A stretch of DNA of 64,000 nt from Desulfonatronum thioautotrophicum (GTDB lineage Bacteria; Desulfobacterota; Desulfovibrionia; Desulfovibrionales; Desulfonatronaceae), in contig NZ_JYNO01000004.1 in the NCBI RefSeq assembly GCF_000934745.1, forward strand, positions 348,035 through 412,034, given 5' to 3'. This document shows, piece by piece, positions 17,623 to 27,586 of the stretch (positions are counted from its first letter, which is position 1; the number at the start of each line of letters is the position of its first letter). A program made the translations under genes and the position numbers. The notes under the pieces are model-generated. The model worked only from the letters and a program-made list of their open reading frames with translations. It made no database searches and was not told the DNA's origin.

Positions 17623-18813
17623 ATGAGTAGTGACGAGATTGCGGTCAAAATGGCCAGGCTGGAGCGGATGTTGGAAAATGCCCAGCAGGAATCCGCGGAA
17701 AACGCCAAGGTTCGGGACGAATTCCTGGCCCGGATCAGCCATGAATTGCGAACCCCTCTGAATGCGATCATGGGCATGACCGAGCTGCTTTCCGGGACAA
17801 GCCTGGACAAGACCCAGACCTCCTACCTGGCCATGATCGACCAATCCACCTCGCAGTTGTTTCGACTGGTCAACGAGGTGCTGGATTTTTCCCGGCTGCA
17901 AATGCAGACCCAAATCCATGAGGCCGTGCCCTTTACGCTTGCCGAGGACATCCTGCCGCGGCTGCATTCCCACCAGCAGAAGGCCGTGGAAAAGGGATTG
18001 CATTTTTCCATTCATGTCGACCCGGACATCTCGGGTACCCTGCGGGGATTTCCCGACTGGATCTTAAACGTGGTCGGCTCCTTGTCCGACAATGCCATCA
18101 AATTTACGGATTATGGGGAAATACTGGTTCAATTTCTCCGCGGCAGGGACAAGGACGGCAATCCGTGTCTTTGCATTACGGTCACGGATACTGGAATCGG
18201 GGTGCCCAAGGAGAGCCAGGAGATCATCTTCAACAAGCTGGTCACCGGCCCGCACTCTCAGCGCTTTGGCGGGCTGGGCATGGGGCTGGCCGTGGTTCGG
18301 GAGCTTGTGGGCAAAATGGGCGGCGAAATCATCGTGGACAGCGATTTATATCTGGGCAGCACCTTTGCCGTGGCCTTGCCCCTGCCCGGAATAGAGCCCA
18401 AAAAGGCGGCCCCTGCAGAAACTTGGGGGCCGTTCACGATTCTTCTGGTCGAGGATGAGCCGGTCAACAGGTTCATGACCGAACAGCTCCTGATCAAGCA
18501 TGGGCACCAGGTGCACGCCGTTGAGAACGGCGAACAAGCCCTGGAAGCGCTGGCTATCGAGCGATTTGACTTGGTCCTGATGGACATCTCCATGCCCGTG
18601 ATGGATGGTCTGGAGGCCACCAGGATCATCCGTTCCGGTGAACGACCGGGGATCAATAAGACCATTCCCATCATCGCCCTGACCGCCATGGTTATGCCCA
18701 TGGACCGCCAGCGCTGCATTGCCGCGGGCATGGACGCCTTTGTGACTAAACCCGTGGAAAGCAGCAAGCTGGAAACGGTGATGGGCGATGTTTTCGCCTC
18801 CCGGAGAGCCTGA
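17623..18813 (+). CDS. Hybrid histidine kinase-receiver protein without sensor domain
   Basis: This cytoplasmic hybrid kinase of ~396 residues has a short coiled coil, a HisKA H-box ARISHELRTPLNAI (His40), HATPase with NAIKFTDYG, DTGIGV and GLGMGLAVV, and a C-terminal receiver with Asp321 (LVLMDISMPVMDG). It lacks membrane or PAS segments, so it must receive input from a partner, plausibly the preceding chemosensory proteins. The start is uncertain: ATG 17623 has GGAAGG 12 bases upstream, ATG 17581 has no site. It is the last gene of the sensory operon, followed closely by a pabB-type gene. Confidence 0.87.
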   Translation: MSSDEIAVKMARLERMLENAQQESAENAKVRDEFLARISHELRTPLNAIMGMTELLSGTSLDKTQTSYLAMIDQSTSQLFRLVNEVLDFSRLQMQTQIHEAVPFTLAEDILPRLHSHQQKAVEKGLHFSIHVDPDISGTLRGFPDWILNVVGSLSDNAIKFTDYGEILVQFLRGRDKDGNPCLCITVTDTGIGVPKESQEIIFNKLVTGPHSQRFGGLGMGLAVVRELVGKMGGEIIVDSDLYLGSTFAVALPLPGIEPKKAAPAETWGPFTILLVEDEPVNRFMTEQLLIKHGHQVHAVENGEQALEALAIERFDLVLMDISMPVMDGLEATRIIRSGERPGINKTIPIIALTAMVMPMDRQRCIAAGMDAFVTKPVESSKLETVMGDVFASRRA

Positions 18814-18841
18814 AGCACGCTCATTTCCGGCGCGCCGGCCG

Positions 18842-20719
18842 ATGTCGGCTCAGACGGTCCAGACCCTCCAGACGACTCAAACACTCCTGATGCGGCATGA
18901 GCAAAATTTTGTTCTCTTGCGGGACGCTTCCCGCGGGGATTGGTTGTGTTTTCGCAGGCCGTTGGAGGTGATTAAGGTTACGGACCTTGGCCGGGTTTGC
19001 CCGGCACTGGAGCATATCCAGCGCCTGGCAACCGAGAAAAGGATGCATGCCGCCGGATTCATCTCCTATGAAGCTGCTCCGGCTTTTGATCCCGCCCTCC
19101 GTGTCCGGTCCCGGTCCGAGGTTGGGCCTCCGCTGCTCTGGTTTGGAGTATACGAACGGATCGAGCGGGTTGCTTGCCTCGAAGTCGCAAGCAGTCCGGG
19201 GGCGGATGCTGATGTCGGGTCACGCCCGCCGGAAACCGAGCCCATGACCCTGGAATGGTCGCCATCCATCCCGGAGTCCGGGTATCGGAGAGCCCTTGAC
19301 CAGATCCGGGGGCATTTGCGGGTCGGCAACTGCTACCAGGTCAACTTCACCTTTCGGCTGCGAGCGGATTTTTCCTCAGATCCCTGGGACTTTTTTCTTT
19401 CAGTCTGTCGGGACCAGCCCGCGCCGCATGCCGCCTATGTCCGCCTGCCGGGCTTTGCGGTGTGCAGTTTTTCACCGGAGCGGTTCTTTGTCCTGGATCA
19501 CGACACGATCATTTCCGAGCCGATGAAGGGCACTCGGCCGCGGGGTCGGACGCTGGACGAGGACCTGGCCCTGGCCCATGAGCTGAGCCATTCGGTCAAG
19601 GACCAGGCGGAAAACGTGATGATCACGGACATGGTCCGCAATGATCTGGGCCGGATCGCCGAAACCGGGAGCGTGGGGGTGGACGATCTGTGTCGGGTGG
19701 AGAAGCATGCCACGGTCTGGCAGATGGTTTCCACGGTTCGGGCACGGACAAAGCGATCTTTGACGGACATCTTTGCGGCCCTTTTCCCTCCGGCCTCCAT
19801 CACCGGCGCGCCCAAGGCCGCCAGCATGGGTATCATCGCGGATTTGGAATCCGCCCCGCGCGGCCTGTATACCGGCTGCGTCGGATACGTGGGGCCGCGG
19901 GCCGCGCCTTCAGCCCCCGGCGGCAAGCCTGGAATCCGGGCCGCGTTCAACGTGGCCATCCGTACGGTGGTTGTGGACCGGCGTCGGAAGCGGGCCGAAT
20001 ACGGAGTGGGCGGCGGCATCGTCTGGGATTCCAACGCCCGGGGCGAATATGCGGAGTGCCGGATCAAGGCCGAGGTACTGCATCGACGAATGCCGAAATT
20101 CCGGCTCCTGGAGACCATGCTCTGGACCCCGGAACAGGGGTACGTGCTGTTGGAACGGCACCTGGCCCGGCTGGCCGCTTCGGCGGAGTATTTTGATTAT
20201 TCCCTGGACATGCTGCTAATCCGGGATCGGCTGGACGGGCTGTACCCGGTGTTTGGCAAAAAGGCGCGAATGGTCCGCCTGCTGCTGGACAAGGACGGGT
20301 TCGTGACCCTGGAACACCTGCCGCCGCCGGCGCAGTCCTCCGTCCCCCATCGCGTGGCCCTGGCCACGACGACGGTGGAGTCCCAGGACATCTTTCTTTA
20401 CCACAAGACCACCCATCGCCATGTCTATGCCCAAGCCCTGGCCGCGAACCCCGGATTCGACGACGTCCTGCTGCAAAACGAGCGCGGCGAACTCACAGAA
20501 TCCACCCGGGCCAACCTGGCGATCAGCCTGGACGGCGTTCTCTGGACCCCGCCGATCCGATGCGGTCTGCTGGGCGGGACGACGCGGGCCGAAATGGTGG
20601 AGCGGGGTGAGCTGAAGGAGCGGGTGCTTCGGCCGGAAGATTTACGCGGAGCAGAACGGGTTATACTGCTGAATTCAGTGCGGGGAGTTTATGACGTGAT
20701 GGTTGAAGGTGTTTTTTGA
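18842..20719 (+). CDS. pabB: Fused aminodeoxychorismate synthase component I / aminodeoxychorismate lyase
   Basis: This bifunctional folate enzyme has an N-terminal chorismate-binding PabB half (residues ~1-410) with MKGTRPRG, ENVMITDMVRNDLGRI and PASITGAPK. Its C-terminal class-IV PLP half (PabC, ~415-625) carries the catalytic Lys in YHKTTHRHVY and the GELTESTRAN cofactor segment. Together they convert chorismate plus ammonia to 4-aminobenzoate; the glutaminase PabA is not in the window. ATG 18842 is likely, though no good ribosome site precedes it; ATG 18890 and an upstream ATG 18788 inside the kinase gene are alternatives. Confidence 0.9.
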   Translation: MSAQTVQTLQTTQTLLMRHEQNFVLLRDASRGDWLCFRRPLEVIKVTDLGRVCPALEHIQRLATEKRMHAAGFISYEAAPAFDPALRVRSRSEVGPPLLWFGVYERIERVACLEVASSPGADADVGSRPPETEPMTLEWSPSIPESGYRRALDQIRGHLRVGNCYQVNFTFRLRADFSSDPWDFFLSVCRDQPAPHAAYVRLPGFAVCSFSPERFFVLDHDTIISEPMKGTRPRGRTLDEDLALAHELSHSVKDQAENVMITDMVRNDLGRIAETGSVGVDDLCRVEKHATVWQMVSTVRARTKRSLTDIFAALFPPASITGAPKAASMGIIADLESAPRGLYTGCVGYVGPRAAPSAPGGKPGIRAAFNVAIRTVVVDRRRKRAEYGVGGGIVWDSNARGEYAECRIKAEVLHRRMPKFRLLETMLWTPEQGYVLLERHLARLAASAEYFDYSLDMLLIRDRLDGLYPVFGKKARMVRLLLDKDGFVTLEHLPPPAQSSVPHRVALATTTVESQDIFLYHKTTHRHVYAQALAANPGFDDVLLQNERGELTESTRANLAISLDGVLWTPPIRCGLLGGTTRAEMVERGELKERVLRPEDLRGAERVILLNSVRGVYDVMVEGVF

Positions 20720-20758
20720 ACCATTACGGGGTAATTCAGGATATGGAGTGATGAGGGT

Positions 20759-21300
20759 TTGTGTTCTCACGGAAGAAGGCCGGTTATTCATTCAGCCAGT
20801 CTTCGATCCGTAGCCCATGTACCCGACTGCGGAAAGCCTCTTCTCAATACATTGCTCACACAGCATGCGCTTCAGGCTCAAGGAAGCGGCTCCGCTAAAA
20901 CGTACGTTGCCTGCCGCGGTTATCGCGTCTCGGCTACTTCAGCCTGACCGTCGGACAGGTAATCACCCATGAAGCACCGGAAAGAGTCCGCCGCGGCATG
21001 GGACGGTATCCCCTCCCCGTGGTCATTTTGGCTAGGCTGGCCGTTGACCTGGGATGGCAAGGCCGCGGGCTCGGCGTCGGCATGTTGCAGGATGCCATTC
21101 GGCGCACATTCAGTATTGCGGATCAGGCAGGCATCAGGGCGCTTCTGACCCACCCCGTGGACGAGGATGCCGAATCCTTTTACCGTCGCTTTGGCTTCGT
21201 TTCCTCTCCCGTCAGCAGGCGGCAACTTCTGCTGCTGCTCAAGGATGCCAAAAAGTATCTGGCGGCGAACCGGTTTGATTGGATGCATCGCTTCCCGTGA
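20759..21300 (+). pseudogene. Frameshifted GNAT acetyltransferase toxin (TacT-like)
   Basis: Two adjacent frames together make one GNAT toxin. Frame one ends ...AKTYVACRGYRV then leaves homology and stops at 20947. A second frame picks up at about 20930 with GYFSLTVGQVITHEAPERV and continues to 21300 with the acetyl-CoA loop DLGWQGRGLGVGML and AESFYRRFGF. A single missing base near 20925-20932 explains the break. Such GNATs acetylate aminoacyl-tRNA and normally pair with a DUF1778 antitoxin, which is not seen upstream. The gene is dead unless recoded. Confidence 0.75.
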
Positions 21301-21549
21301 GCAGGGCGGCCTGGAGCAGGACCACTTCGCCGAGCCCGCCGGATGGATCACAGGAAGGTTCAGTATCCCTACCTCCCAGCGCCTTCCGCCCTCCGCCTTC
21401 CGTACACTCACCACCACTTAACCATTGCTGGACAGCCCAATGGAAGGGATTTGACGGAGGTCGCCGGCCTGGATATGCCCGGGAATGTCCTGCACTTTTC
21501 GGTCGCGGCCCCTTTCCGGTAGTGTGGCGGCAACACGAACCAGGGAGCA

Positions 21550-23157
21550 ATGATGGAAAAATTTTTCAATACCACCGGGCCTGTCGACCCTGCCGAACAC
21601 TACGCCCTGGCCCCTCTGCACCGTGTGGATTGGGAAGAAGTCAGTCATTTGATCAACACCAAACGCTATTTCGTCCTCCATGCCCCGCGTCAGACCGGCA
21701 AGACGAGCACGCTGCTGGCCATCATGGACGAGCTGAACCGGGAAGACCGGTTTGCCTGCGCTTACGCCAACATCGAAGGCGCTCAGGCGGCACGGGGGGA
21801 TGCAAGCAAGGGCATTCCGGCCGTGTGCAGTGTTATTGCCCGGTCCGTCCACAACCAGCTGGGCGATGACCGAATCAAGCGTTGGCTTGATGACGAGGGC
21901 AGGAACAAGGTGCCCCATGATCAGCTTACGGCACTTCTGGAGCACTGGTCCAAGATATCGGTCCGGCCGACGGTCCTCCTGCTGGACGAAGTGGACGCCC
22001 TGGTGGGCTACACGCTGATCTCCCTGTTGCGCCAGATCCGGGCCGGATACGCGCAACGGCCCACGGCCTTTCCGCAGAGCATCATTCTCTGCGGCGTGCG
22101 GGACGTGCGGGATTACCGGATGCATGGCAAGGGAGAGGAGATCATCACCGGGGGCAGCGCCTTCAACATCAAGGCCGAATCCTTGCGCATGGGCAACTTT
22201 ATTGACGAGGAAATCAGGACATTATGGTGGCAGCATACCGAGGCCACGGGCCAGGTTTTTGCTCCGGAAGTCTTCGATGAACTCTGGCTGGACACGTGGG
22301 GCCAGCCGTGGCTGGTCAACGCCCTGGGCTACGAGGTGACCTGGAAGGACAAGAAAGCCCGGGATCGGACCCGGCACATCACCCTTGAGGACTATCGGGC
22401 TGGTCGGGAGCGCCTCATTCTCTCCCGGACCACCCACCTGGACCAGCTCGCGGACAAGCTTAAGGAGCCACGGGTCCATGCGGTGGTTTCTCCTTTTCTC
22501 CTGGGCCGGTCAGAGGTCGGACTGAAACCCGAGGACGTGGACTATGTACTGGATTTGGGCCTGTTGCGTCGCGCAGTCAACGGCCGACTGGACATTTCCA
22601 ATGCCATCTACCGGGAAGTCATCCCCCGGGAACTGTCCTGGGGCAGTCAGATGGCCATCGAGCAGGACCAGGTCTGGTACGTGAGGCCGGATCATCGCCT
22701 GGACATGACCAGGCTTTTGAGTGTCTTCCAGCGTTTCTTCCGCGAAAATTCCGAAATTTGGCTGGAGCGCTTCGATTACAAGGAAGCCGGACCGCAGCTC
22801 TTGATGCAGGCCTTTCTGCAGCGCATCGTCAATGGCGGGGGGCGCTTGAGCCGGGAGTACGGGCTGGGACGACGGCGTACGGATCTGTTCCTGGAATGGC
22901 CCCTGGACGAAGCCCAGGGCTTTTTCGGGCCGGTGCAGCGGGTGGTCATCGAGCTGAAGCTGCTCTACCCTGGGAAAACCCTGGAATCCGTTTTGTCCTC
23001 GGGCCTGGAACAGACAGCGGACTATGCGGACAAGGTCGGGGCCGATGACGCCCATCTGGTGATCTTTCACCGTGATCCCAAGCTGAGCTGGGGGGAGCGG
23101 ATCTGGAATCGGCGGGAAGGTTTCGGGACGCGGGAGATCGAGGTTTGGGGGTGTTGA
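21550..23157 (+). CDS. AAA ATPase with C-terminal PD-(D/E)xK-like nuclease domain
   Basis: This 535-residue protein has an N-terminal P-loop ATPase: Walker A APRQTGKTST (~45-54), Walker B VLLLDEVDAL (~143-152), a sensor-like segment CGVRDVRDY and a winged-helix region. The C-terminal ~130 residues carry RRTDLFLEW followed by VVIELKLL, the D...ExK arrangement of PD-(D/E)xK nucleases. It belongs to the AAA_14/DUF1703-like group, often found singly near mobile or defence DNA. Start codons ATG 21550/21553 follow AGGGAGC. It lies just downstream of the broken GNAT toxin. Role unknown; possibly DNA processing or defence. Confidence 0.75.
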   Translation: MMEKFFNTTGPVDPAEHYALAPLHRVDWEEVSHLINTKRYFVLHAPRQTGKTSTLLAIMDELNREDRFACAYANIEGAQAARGDASKGIPAVCSVIARSVHNQLGDDRIKRWLDDEGRNKVPHDQLTALLEHWSKISVRPTVLLLDEVDALVGYTLISLLRQIRAGYAQRPTAFPQSIILCGVRDVRDYRMHGKGEEIITGGSAFNIKAESLRMGNFIDEEIRTLWWQHTEATGQVFAPEVFDELWLDTWGQPWLVNALGYEVTWKDKKARDRTRHITLEDYRAGRERLILSRTTHLDQLADKLKEPRVHAVVSPFLLGRSEVGLKPEDVDYVLDLGLLRRAVNGRLDISNAIYREVIPRELSWGSQMAIEQDQVWYVRPDHRLDMTRLLSVFQRFFRENSEIWLERFDYKEAGPQLLMQAFLQRIVNGGGRLSREYGLGRRRTDLFLEWPLDEAQGFFGPVQRVVIELKLLYPGKTLESVLSSGLEQTADYADKVGADDAHLVIFHRDPKLSWGERIWNRREGFGTREIEVWGC

Positions 23158-23159
23158 TG

Positions 23160-23187
23160 GATGCTGGGATGCTGGGATGCTGGGATG
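23160..23187. repeat. Short tandem repeat, 8-bp unit
   Basis: The unit ATGCTGGG is repeated about three and a half times directly after the stop of the AAA ATPase gene. A slippage-prone tract with no coding role visible. Confidence 0.7.
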
Positions 23188-23296
23188 TTTATCCTGTGAA
23201 ACAACGCGCAGCGTTTCTGCGAAGCAGGGTTTCACTGGGGCTGGAATACCGGGGTGGAAAATGACGGCAACGCATGGATTCCGAGGTACGACTACT

Positions 23297-23818
23297 ATGA
23301 GACAGAGATTTATACTAATAGCTTTTTTTGTACTATTGACTGGGTGTTCCCATCTGGACGTCAATCACCTGCCACGAAACCAGCTGGTACCGGACCGGAC
23401 CGAAGTCATTTCCCTGGATTTTTGGGATTTTCAGTATGTTGCCCAGGTGGAAGGCGATCAATTTCTGATTGCCGGACAGGCTTTGCCCAACACCAGGGTC
23501 TGGCCCGGGATGGCCGTTTGGTTTCAGGAGTTGCACATTTCCACGTTTCTGAGCGATGCCCAAGGCGTGGTGCTGGCCAGCCGACGTACATCCTATCCGG
23601 TTCAGCGCATGACGTCGGAAGGCGTCGCGTTTTCCTTTGCCATCCCGATGGAGACGATTACGGGCGAGTCTTTTTCCGTTGAAGAAAATGTCTATGTGAC
23701 TTTCGGGTATCGCATGCGCCTCACGGAAACCCGGTTTCAGGGCGTTCCGCTCCGGGGGGATTCGTTCTCCAGCGACATGGATGTCTTTTCGGCGCAAAAG
23801 GGGCCACTCATCAGATAA
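23297..23818 (+). CDS. Slp-like outer membrane lipoprotein
   Basis: This 173-residue secreted lipoprotein starts MRQRFILIAFFVLLTGCS, a type II signal peptide with lipobox LTGC, so the mature N terminus is the lipidated Cys18. The body is beta-rich with no recognised catalytic motif; segments such as VWFQELHIS and YVTFGYRM suggest a small barrel/OB-like envelope protein. ATG 23297 is chosen because it gives the signal peptide; the frame is open 120 bp further upstream. It is convergent with the addB-like gene 78 bp downstream. The Slp assignment is tentative. Confidence 0.6.
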   Translation: MRQRFILIAFFVLLTGCSHLDVNHLPRNQLVPDRTEVISLDFWDFQYVAQVEGDQFLIAGQALPNTRVWPGMAVWFQELHISTFLSDAQGVVLASRRTSYPVQRMTSEGVAFSFAIPMETITGESFSVEENVYVTFGYRMRLTETRFQGVPLRGDSFSSDMDVFSAQKGPLIR

Positions 23819-23896
23819 GCCTCATCAGGTAAGCCGTTTCCTCGAAACCGATTTGGAAGTGCTGAGCGGGATTCCGCGTGGTTACGGCCGGTCGCG

Positions 23897-26800
23897 TCAG
23901 TCTTCCAGGGCCCAGGGACAGGTGGTCCGCCAGGGGCAGGCGACACAGGTTTCGGGCTGGGTGGTGGGGGTATAGAGCGGGGCTTCCAGGATGTGTTGGC
24001 CGAGCCATTCCAGAATTCTCGGAAGGCCGTTTTCCTGCCACTCCAGAAAGCGCTGGAGGAGATGCTCGGCCTCGGCTTTCTTGCCCGGCTTGACCAAGGA
24101 AACGAGCCGTTTTTTGGCCTGCCACTCCCCGAGGTGCACATACTTGCACAGGGCCGGTGCGGCGTGGAGGAAGAGGTAGCCGGGCAGTTGCGGGTCCGCG
24201 AGGATGCTATTGACCAGGTTGAGGCCGTCGTTGGCTGCGTTCTCGTCCTTTGCGGGCAGGCTGTCCAGTTTATCGGCCAGTTCCTCCAGGCGGTGGATGT
24301 CCAGCGGGCTGCGCCGGGAAGCGCCGCCGGTCTTGTAGTCCAGGATGACGGGGAGGTTGCGTTCCGTGTCGAGGTCGATGCGGTCCAGCCTGCCGCGCAG
24401 ATTGATCCGCGCGGCTGCTCCGGGCATGGGCCGCTGGGCCGGTTGTTCCACGGCCAGGAGGTGTACCGGCTGATCGGATTGGCGCAGGTAATTTCGCAGC
24501 AGCTCCCGCAGCAGCCGGGCCTGAAAGAAGCGGGCAGCCGGAGGAAGGGGGGCCTCCAGCAGATGACTGGGGGCCAGTGCGGCCCAGATTTCCTCGAAAA
24601 CGGGCAGGAGGTCCGTGCCGGGCACCACGACTTTGCCGACATGGGGGCGAAACAACTCCTCCAGGACGGCATGGGCCAATCGGCCCATGACAGGGGCTCC
24701 GGGGTCCTGTCGCGGGTCGGGACGCGGAGGAAAAGCCGCCACCTCTTCCTTGAAAAACCGCACCGGGCAGCGCAGATAGGTGCGCAGCGCGGACAGGGAC
24801 AAACCCCGATCCAGGCGTTGGGCCAGTCGATCCGCCAGAGAGGCCTTTTCCGGTGCGCGGCCCGGAGACAGGCCCAGGTCCAGTTCCAGGGAGGCCCGGG
24901 AGATGGTCTCCCGCAGCAGCTTGCCGGTGTCCTTTTCTTTTTTCCAGAGTTCCGATTCCCAGTACCGGCTGGGCATGGTCCGCCCTTCCAAAGGGTTGGG
25001 CGACATGCCCTGGCGGCTGTAAAGACGGGCCTCTCCTGCCGCGGCCAGCAGCCGTTGGAAATGAAAGTGGATGATTCCTTCCTCGGCGTAGCCCGGCTGC
25101 AGACCCAGGGCCGGGCGCAGGGCTTCGGGCAGTATCGGGTTGGGCGCGGCGGTCCGGGGCAGGACCCCTTCCACGCATTCCAGCACGATGACTTTGTCAA
25201 AGCAGAGCAAACGGCTTTCCAGCAATCCCATCACCTGCCAGGGCGTGAGCGGCTCCCCGCTGAAGGGAATGCGTTCCAGCCCCAGACAGTTCCAAAACAC
25301 GCTCCACAGAGCGGCTGCCGGAAGCGGGTGGTTCCGGCTCAGGGCATGTTCCAGGTTCGGGAGAACCGTGGAGTAGAGTGCGTGGACCGCGTGCATCTCC
25401 AGTACCGAGGGGGCCCGCTCCCGCACCTGGAGGGCGTCCAGAAGACGCCGCAGAAATCCTCGCAACTCGTCCAGGGTGGTCAGCTCCAGAGCCTCATGAA
25501 ACAGCACCGCCAGCCCGGCCATGCCTGATCCCGGCGGGCGGTCTGGATCACTCCCCGGCTGTGCCTCCCCATGCCCGATCCCATCGCTGTCGACATCTCC
25601 GTATACGTCCCCGTCCTCGTTCACGTTCCCGTCCTCGTTCACGCCCCCAACATCCACAGCAGTGCACTCCCGGACCAATTCGGCCAGAACCGCGGAGTCA
25701 AGAAACGCATGACCCCGCTGCTGAATCAGGCGCCGCAGGCGCACCAGTCCGCCGTGGGGCAACAATCGGCGCACCCAGGGGTTCTGCCAGAGGTCCAGGT
25801 AGTCCCGGCTTGCCGGTCCCACACCGGTGAGCCGTCCGTCTCGGGCCATGCGGGTCAGGGTGTGCAGCAGCAGGCCCAGGGCGGAGCGCTCCAGGGGCAG
25901 GCCCAGGGTGACGTTCACCTCCGCGTCCATGGGCAGATGGGCCAGCACGGGGCGTAGCAGGGCCGGTTCGGGCAGGATCAAGGCCACCTGCTCGCGGCGA
26001 TCCCAGGTTGCCGCGTCTTCAGCCAGGCGGCGCAGTTCGGAGTGCAGATCATGGGCCTGGATCAAGGTCACCTGCGCAGTGGGCCTGGGGGCGGCGGCGG
26101 GATCCCGGCGTCCGAAATTCCAGTCCAGCTCGGCCTGCCAGGCCGTAGCCCAGCGTTGCAACGGCTCAGGCAGCGTATGGTCCGCCTGCCACCAGAGTTC
26201 CGCACCGGCCAGACGCAGGGATTGGACCAGATCGGCCTCGGTCCGTGTCAGAGCGAACAGACCGCAGAGATAGGTCGGGCCTTCCTGGGTGGGCGTGGAG
26301 CAGCCGGTTATTGATTGCGCGTCTTGTGACGATTCCGGATGGTGGCCAAGGGGCCTTCCTGCCAGGGCCGCCAATGTTCCCACGGTGTTCATGTTCCGGT
26401 CCGCGAGGAGCTGATGAAACGCGGCCTGGACCCTGCCCAGGTCGGCCAGTAGTCGCGAGGCCGCTTCCGGAAGGTCGTCCGGGGGATGATCCACGGCCTG
26501 GGCCGTGGCTTTTTCCCGGTCCAGTTCGTCCAGAACCTGCGTCAGGCGCAGACCCCAGGGTAGAAAACGGTGCCAGGGCGTTGCCTCCTGTGCACCTTTC
26601 AATCTGTTGTCGATGTCGTGCAGCAGCCAGGCCTGGTCCAATGGCGTGGCCAGGACCGGTGGATCATCCGAGGTGAGGCAGGCCCGGCGCAGGATCCAGT
26701 CTTCCAGGCTGAAACAGCGCGGGGGGAAAAACGGAGCATTCAGGGAGCGGGCCAGGGCCTGATGCAGGTAGATGCGTGGCCGACGGTGGGGAAAGATGAC

Positions 26801-27586
26801 CTGGGTCGTGGCCATGGCCAGATGCGGCGCGGTCGCGCACCGGGCCATGAGGTGGTCGTGGAGCAGGGCGATGGGGTCGGCATCCAGAGGCAGGACGCGG
26901 ATGGGCGGTGGAGTTACGCCCTGACTTTTATCCTGTCTCTGGTAGGGGGAGGAACCGGAGCACAGGATATCGTTTAAAGGCAAGACCGTTGTTTCCGCTG
27001 CATCGGCCTCAGCTGCGCGCTGCTGTCGCGGCTTGAAGGGTGGCAGCGTGACCACATCGGCCTGTTCCAGATTGACCAGGGCTCCATGGCACTCCCGTCC
27101 CAGAAGATCGGCCAGCAGGCGTTGGTAGGCGCGGATTTGGGCTTGGTCGGTATCCGGGTCGCCGAGGCCCAGCTTGAAGTCCAGAACCCAGGCCGTGCCG
27201 TCCGGCAAGAGCACCAGCCGGTCCACCCGGACCACGGCATGCGCTGCGGCTGGGGAAGGATCGTGGGCCGGAACCACGATTTCCTGTTCCGCCAGGGTTA
27301 GGGATCTGTCGGCAAAGAGCTCGGCCAGCAGGGGGTGGCCCAGGGTGCGGACAATGGCCCAAGCCAGGGGCTCAAGGTCCAGGCGGGCCGGGTGCATGCC
27401 CAGCAGGGCTCGGGCCTGGCGCAGGCTGCGCAGCACCGCGACCTGATCGGTCTCGCCAGGACTCAAAAGCGCCAGGGCCTGATGAGCCAGATCGCCATGC
27501 AGTCGGCGTATGGAGGAGGCCGGATCGGTCCAGGTGGAGGCATCCGGAGGGGCCAGAACAAGGTGGGGAAACAGCGGGTCGCGCAT
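23897..27586 (-). CDS. AddB-like nuclease with an extra AddA-type nuclease domain at its N terminus
   Basis: This 1229-residue protein probably partners the upstream helicase in end resection for recombination repair. Residues 120 onward resemble AddB: an inactive helicase core, then a C-terminal RecB-type nuclease (LDRIDLD...VILDYKTGG). It has an Fe-S cluster set, C in YLRCPVRFF plus CVACPWRTTC (C-x2-C-x5-C). Unusually, residues 30-150 form a second full nuclease motif set (His35 in HGDLAH, Asp122, Asp136-x-Lys138 in VLDFK, QIRAYQ), which belongs at the C terminus of AddA. A low-complexity Asp/Gly/Asn insertion is encoded near 25.6 kb. Its ATG shares a base with the upstream stop (TAATG). 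Confidence 0.82.
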   Translation of the reverse strand: MRDPLFPHLVLAPPDASTWTDPASSIRRLHGDLAHQALALLSPGETDQVAVLRSLRQARALLGMHPARLDLEPLAWAIVRTLGHPLLAELFADRSLTLAEQEIVVPAHDPSPAAAHAVVRVDRLVLLPDGTAWVLDFKLGLGDPDTDQAQIRAYQRLLADLLGRECHGALVNLEQADVVTLPPFKPRQQRAAEADAAETTVLPLNDILCSGSSPYQRQDKSQGVTPPPIRVLPLDADPIALLHDHLMARCATAPHLAMATTQVIFPHRRPRIYLHQALARSLNAPFFPPRCFSLEDWILRRACLTSDDPPVLATPLDQAWLLHDIDNRLKGAQEATPWHRFLPWGLRLTQVLDELDREKATAQAVDHPPDDLPEAASRLLADLGRVQAAFHQLLADRNMNTVGTLAALAGRPLGHHPESSQDAQSITGCSTPTQEGPTYLCGLFALTRTEADLVQSLRLAGAELWWQADHTLPEPLQRWATAWQAELDWNFGRRDPAAAPRPTAQVTLIQAHDLHSELRRLAEDAATWDRREQVALILPEPALLRPVLAHLPMDAEVNVTLGLPLERSALGLLLHTLTRMARDGRLTGVGPASRDYLDLWQNPWVRRLLPHGGLVRLRRLIQQRGHAFLDSAVLAELVRECTAVDVGGVNEDGNVNEDGDVYGDVDSDGIGHGEAQPGSDPDRPPGSGMAGLAVLFHEALELTTLDELRGFLRRLLDALQVRERAPSVLEMHAVHALYSTVLPNLEHALSRNHPLPAAALWSVFWNCLGLERIPFSGEPLTPWQVMGLLESRLLCFDKVIVLECVEGVLPRTAAPNPILPEALRPALGLQPGYAEEGIIHFHFQRLLAAAGEARLYSRQGMSPNPLEGRTMPSRYWESELWKKEKDTGKLLRETISRASLELDLGLSPGRAPEKASLADRLAQRLDRGLSLSALRTYLRCPVRFFKEEVAAFPPRPDPRQDPGAPVMGRLAHAVLEELFRPHVGKVVVPGTDLLPVFEEIWAALAPSHLLEAPLPPAARFFQARLLRELLRNYLRQSDQPVHLLAVEQPAQRPMPGAAARINLRGRLDRIDLDTERNLPVILDYKTGGASRRSPLDIHRLEELADKLDSLPAKDENAANDGLNLVNSILADPQLPGYLFLHAAPALCKYVHLGEWQAKKRLVSLVKPGKKAEAEHLLQRFLEWQENGLPRILEWLGQHILEAPLYTPTTQPETCVACPWRTTCPWALED

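Noticed and set aside
23993-25528. 511-codon plus-strand frame antisense to the addB-like gene
   Set aside because: Composition is Gln/Gly-rich antisense of a well-supported nuclease gene; no domain signature.
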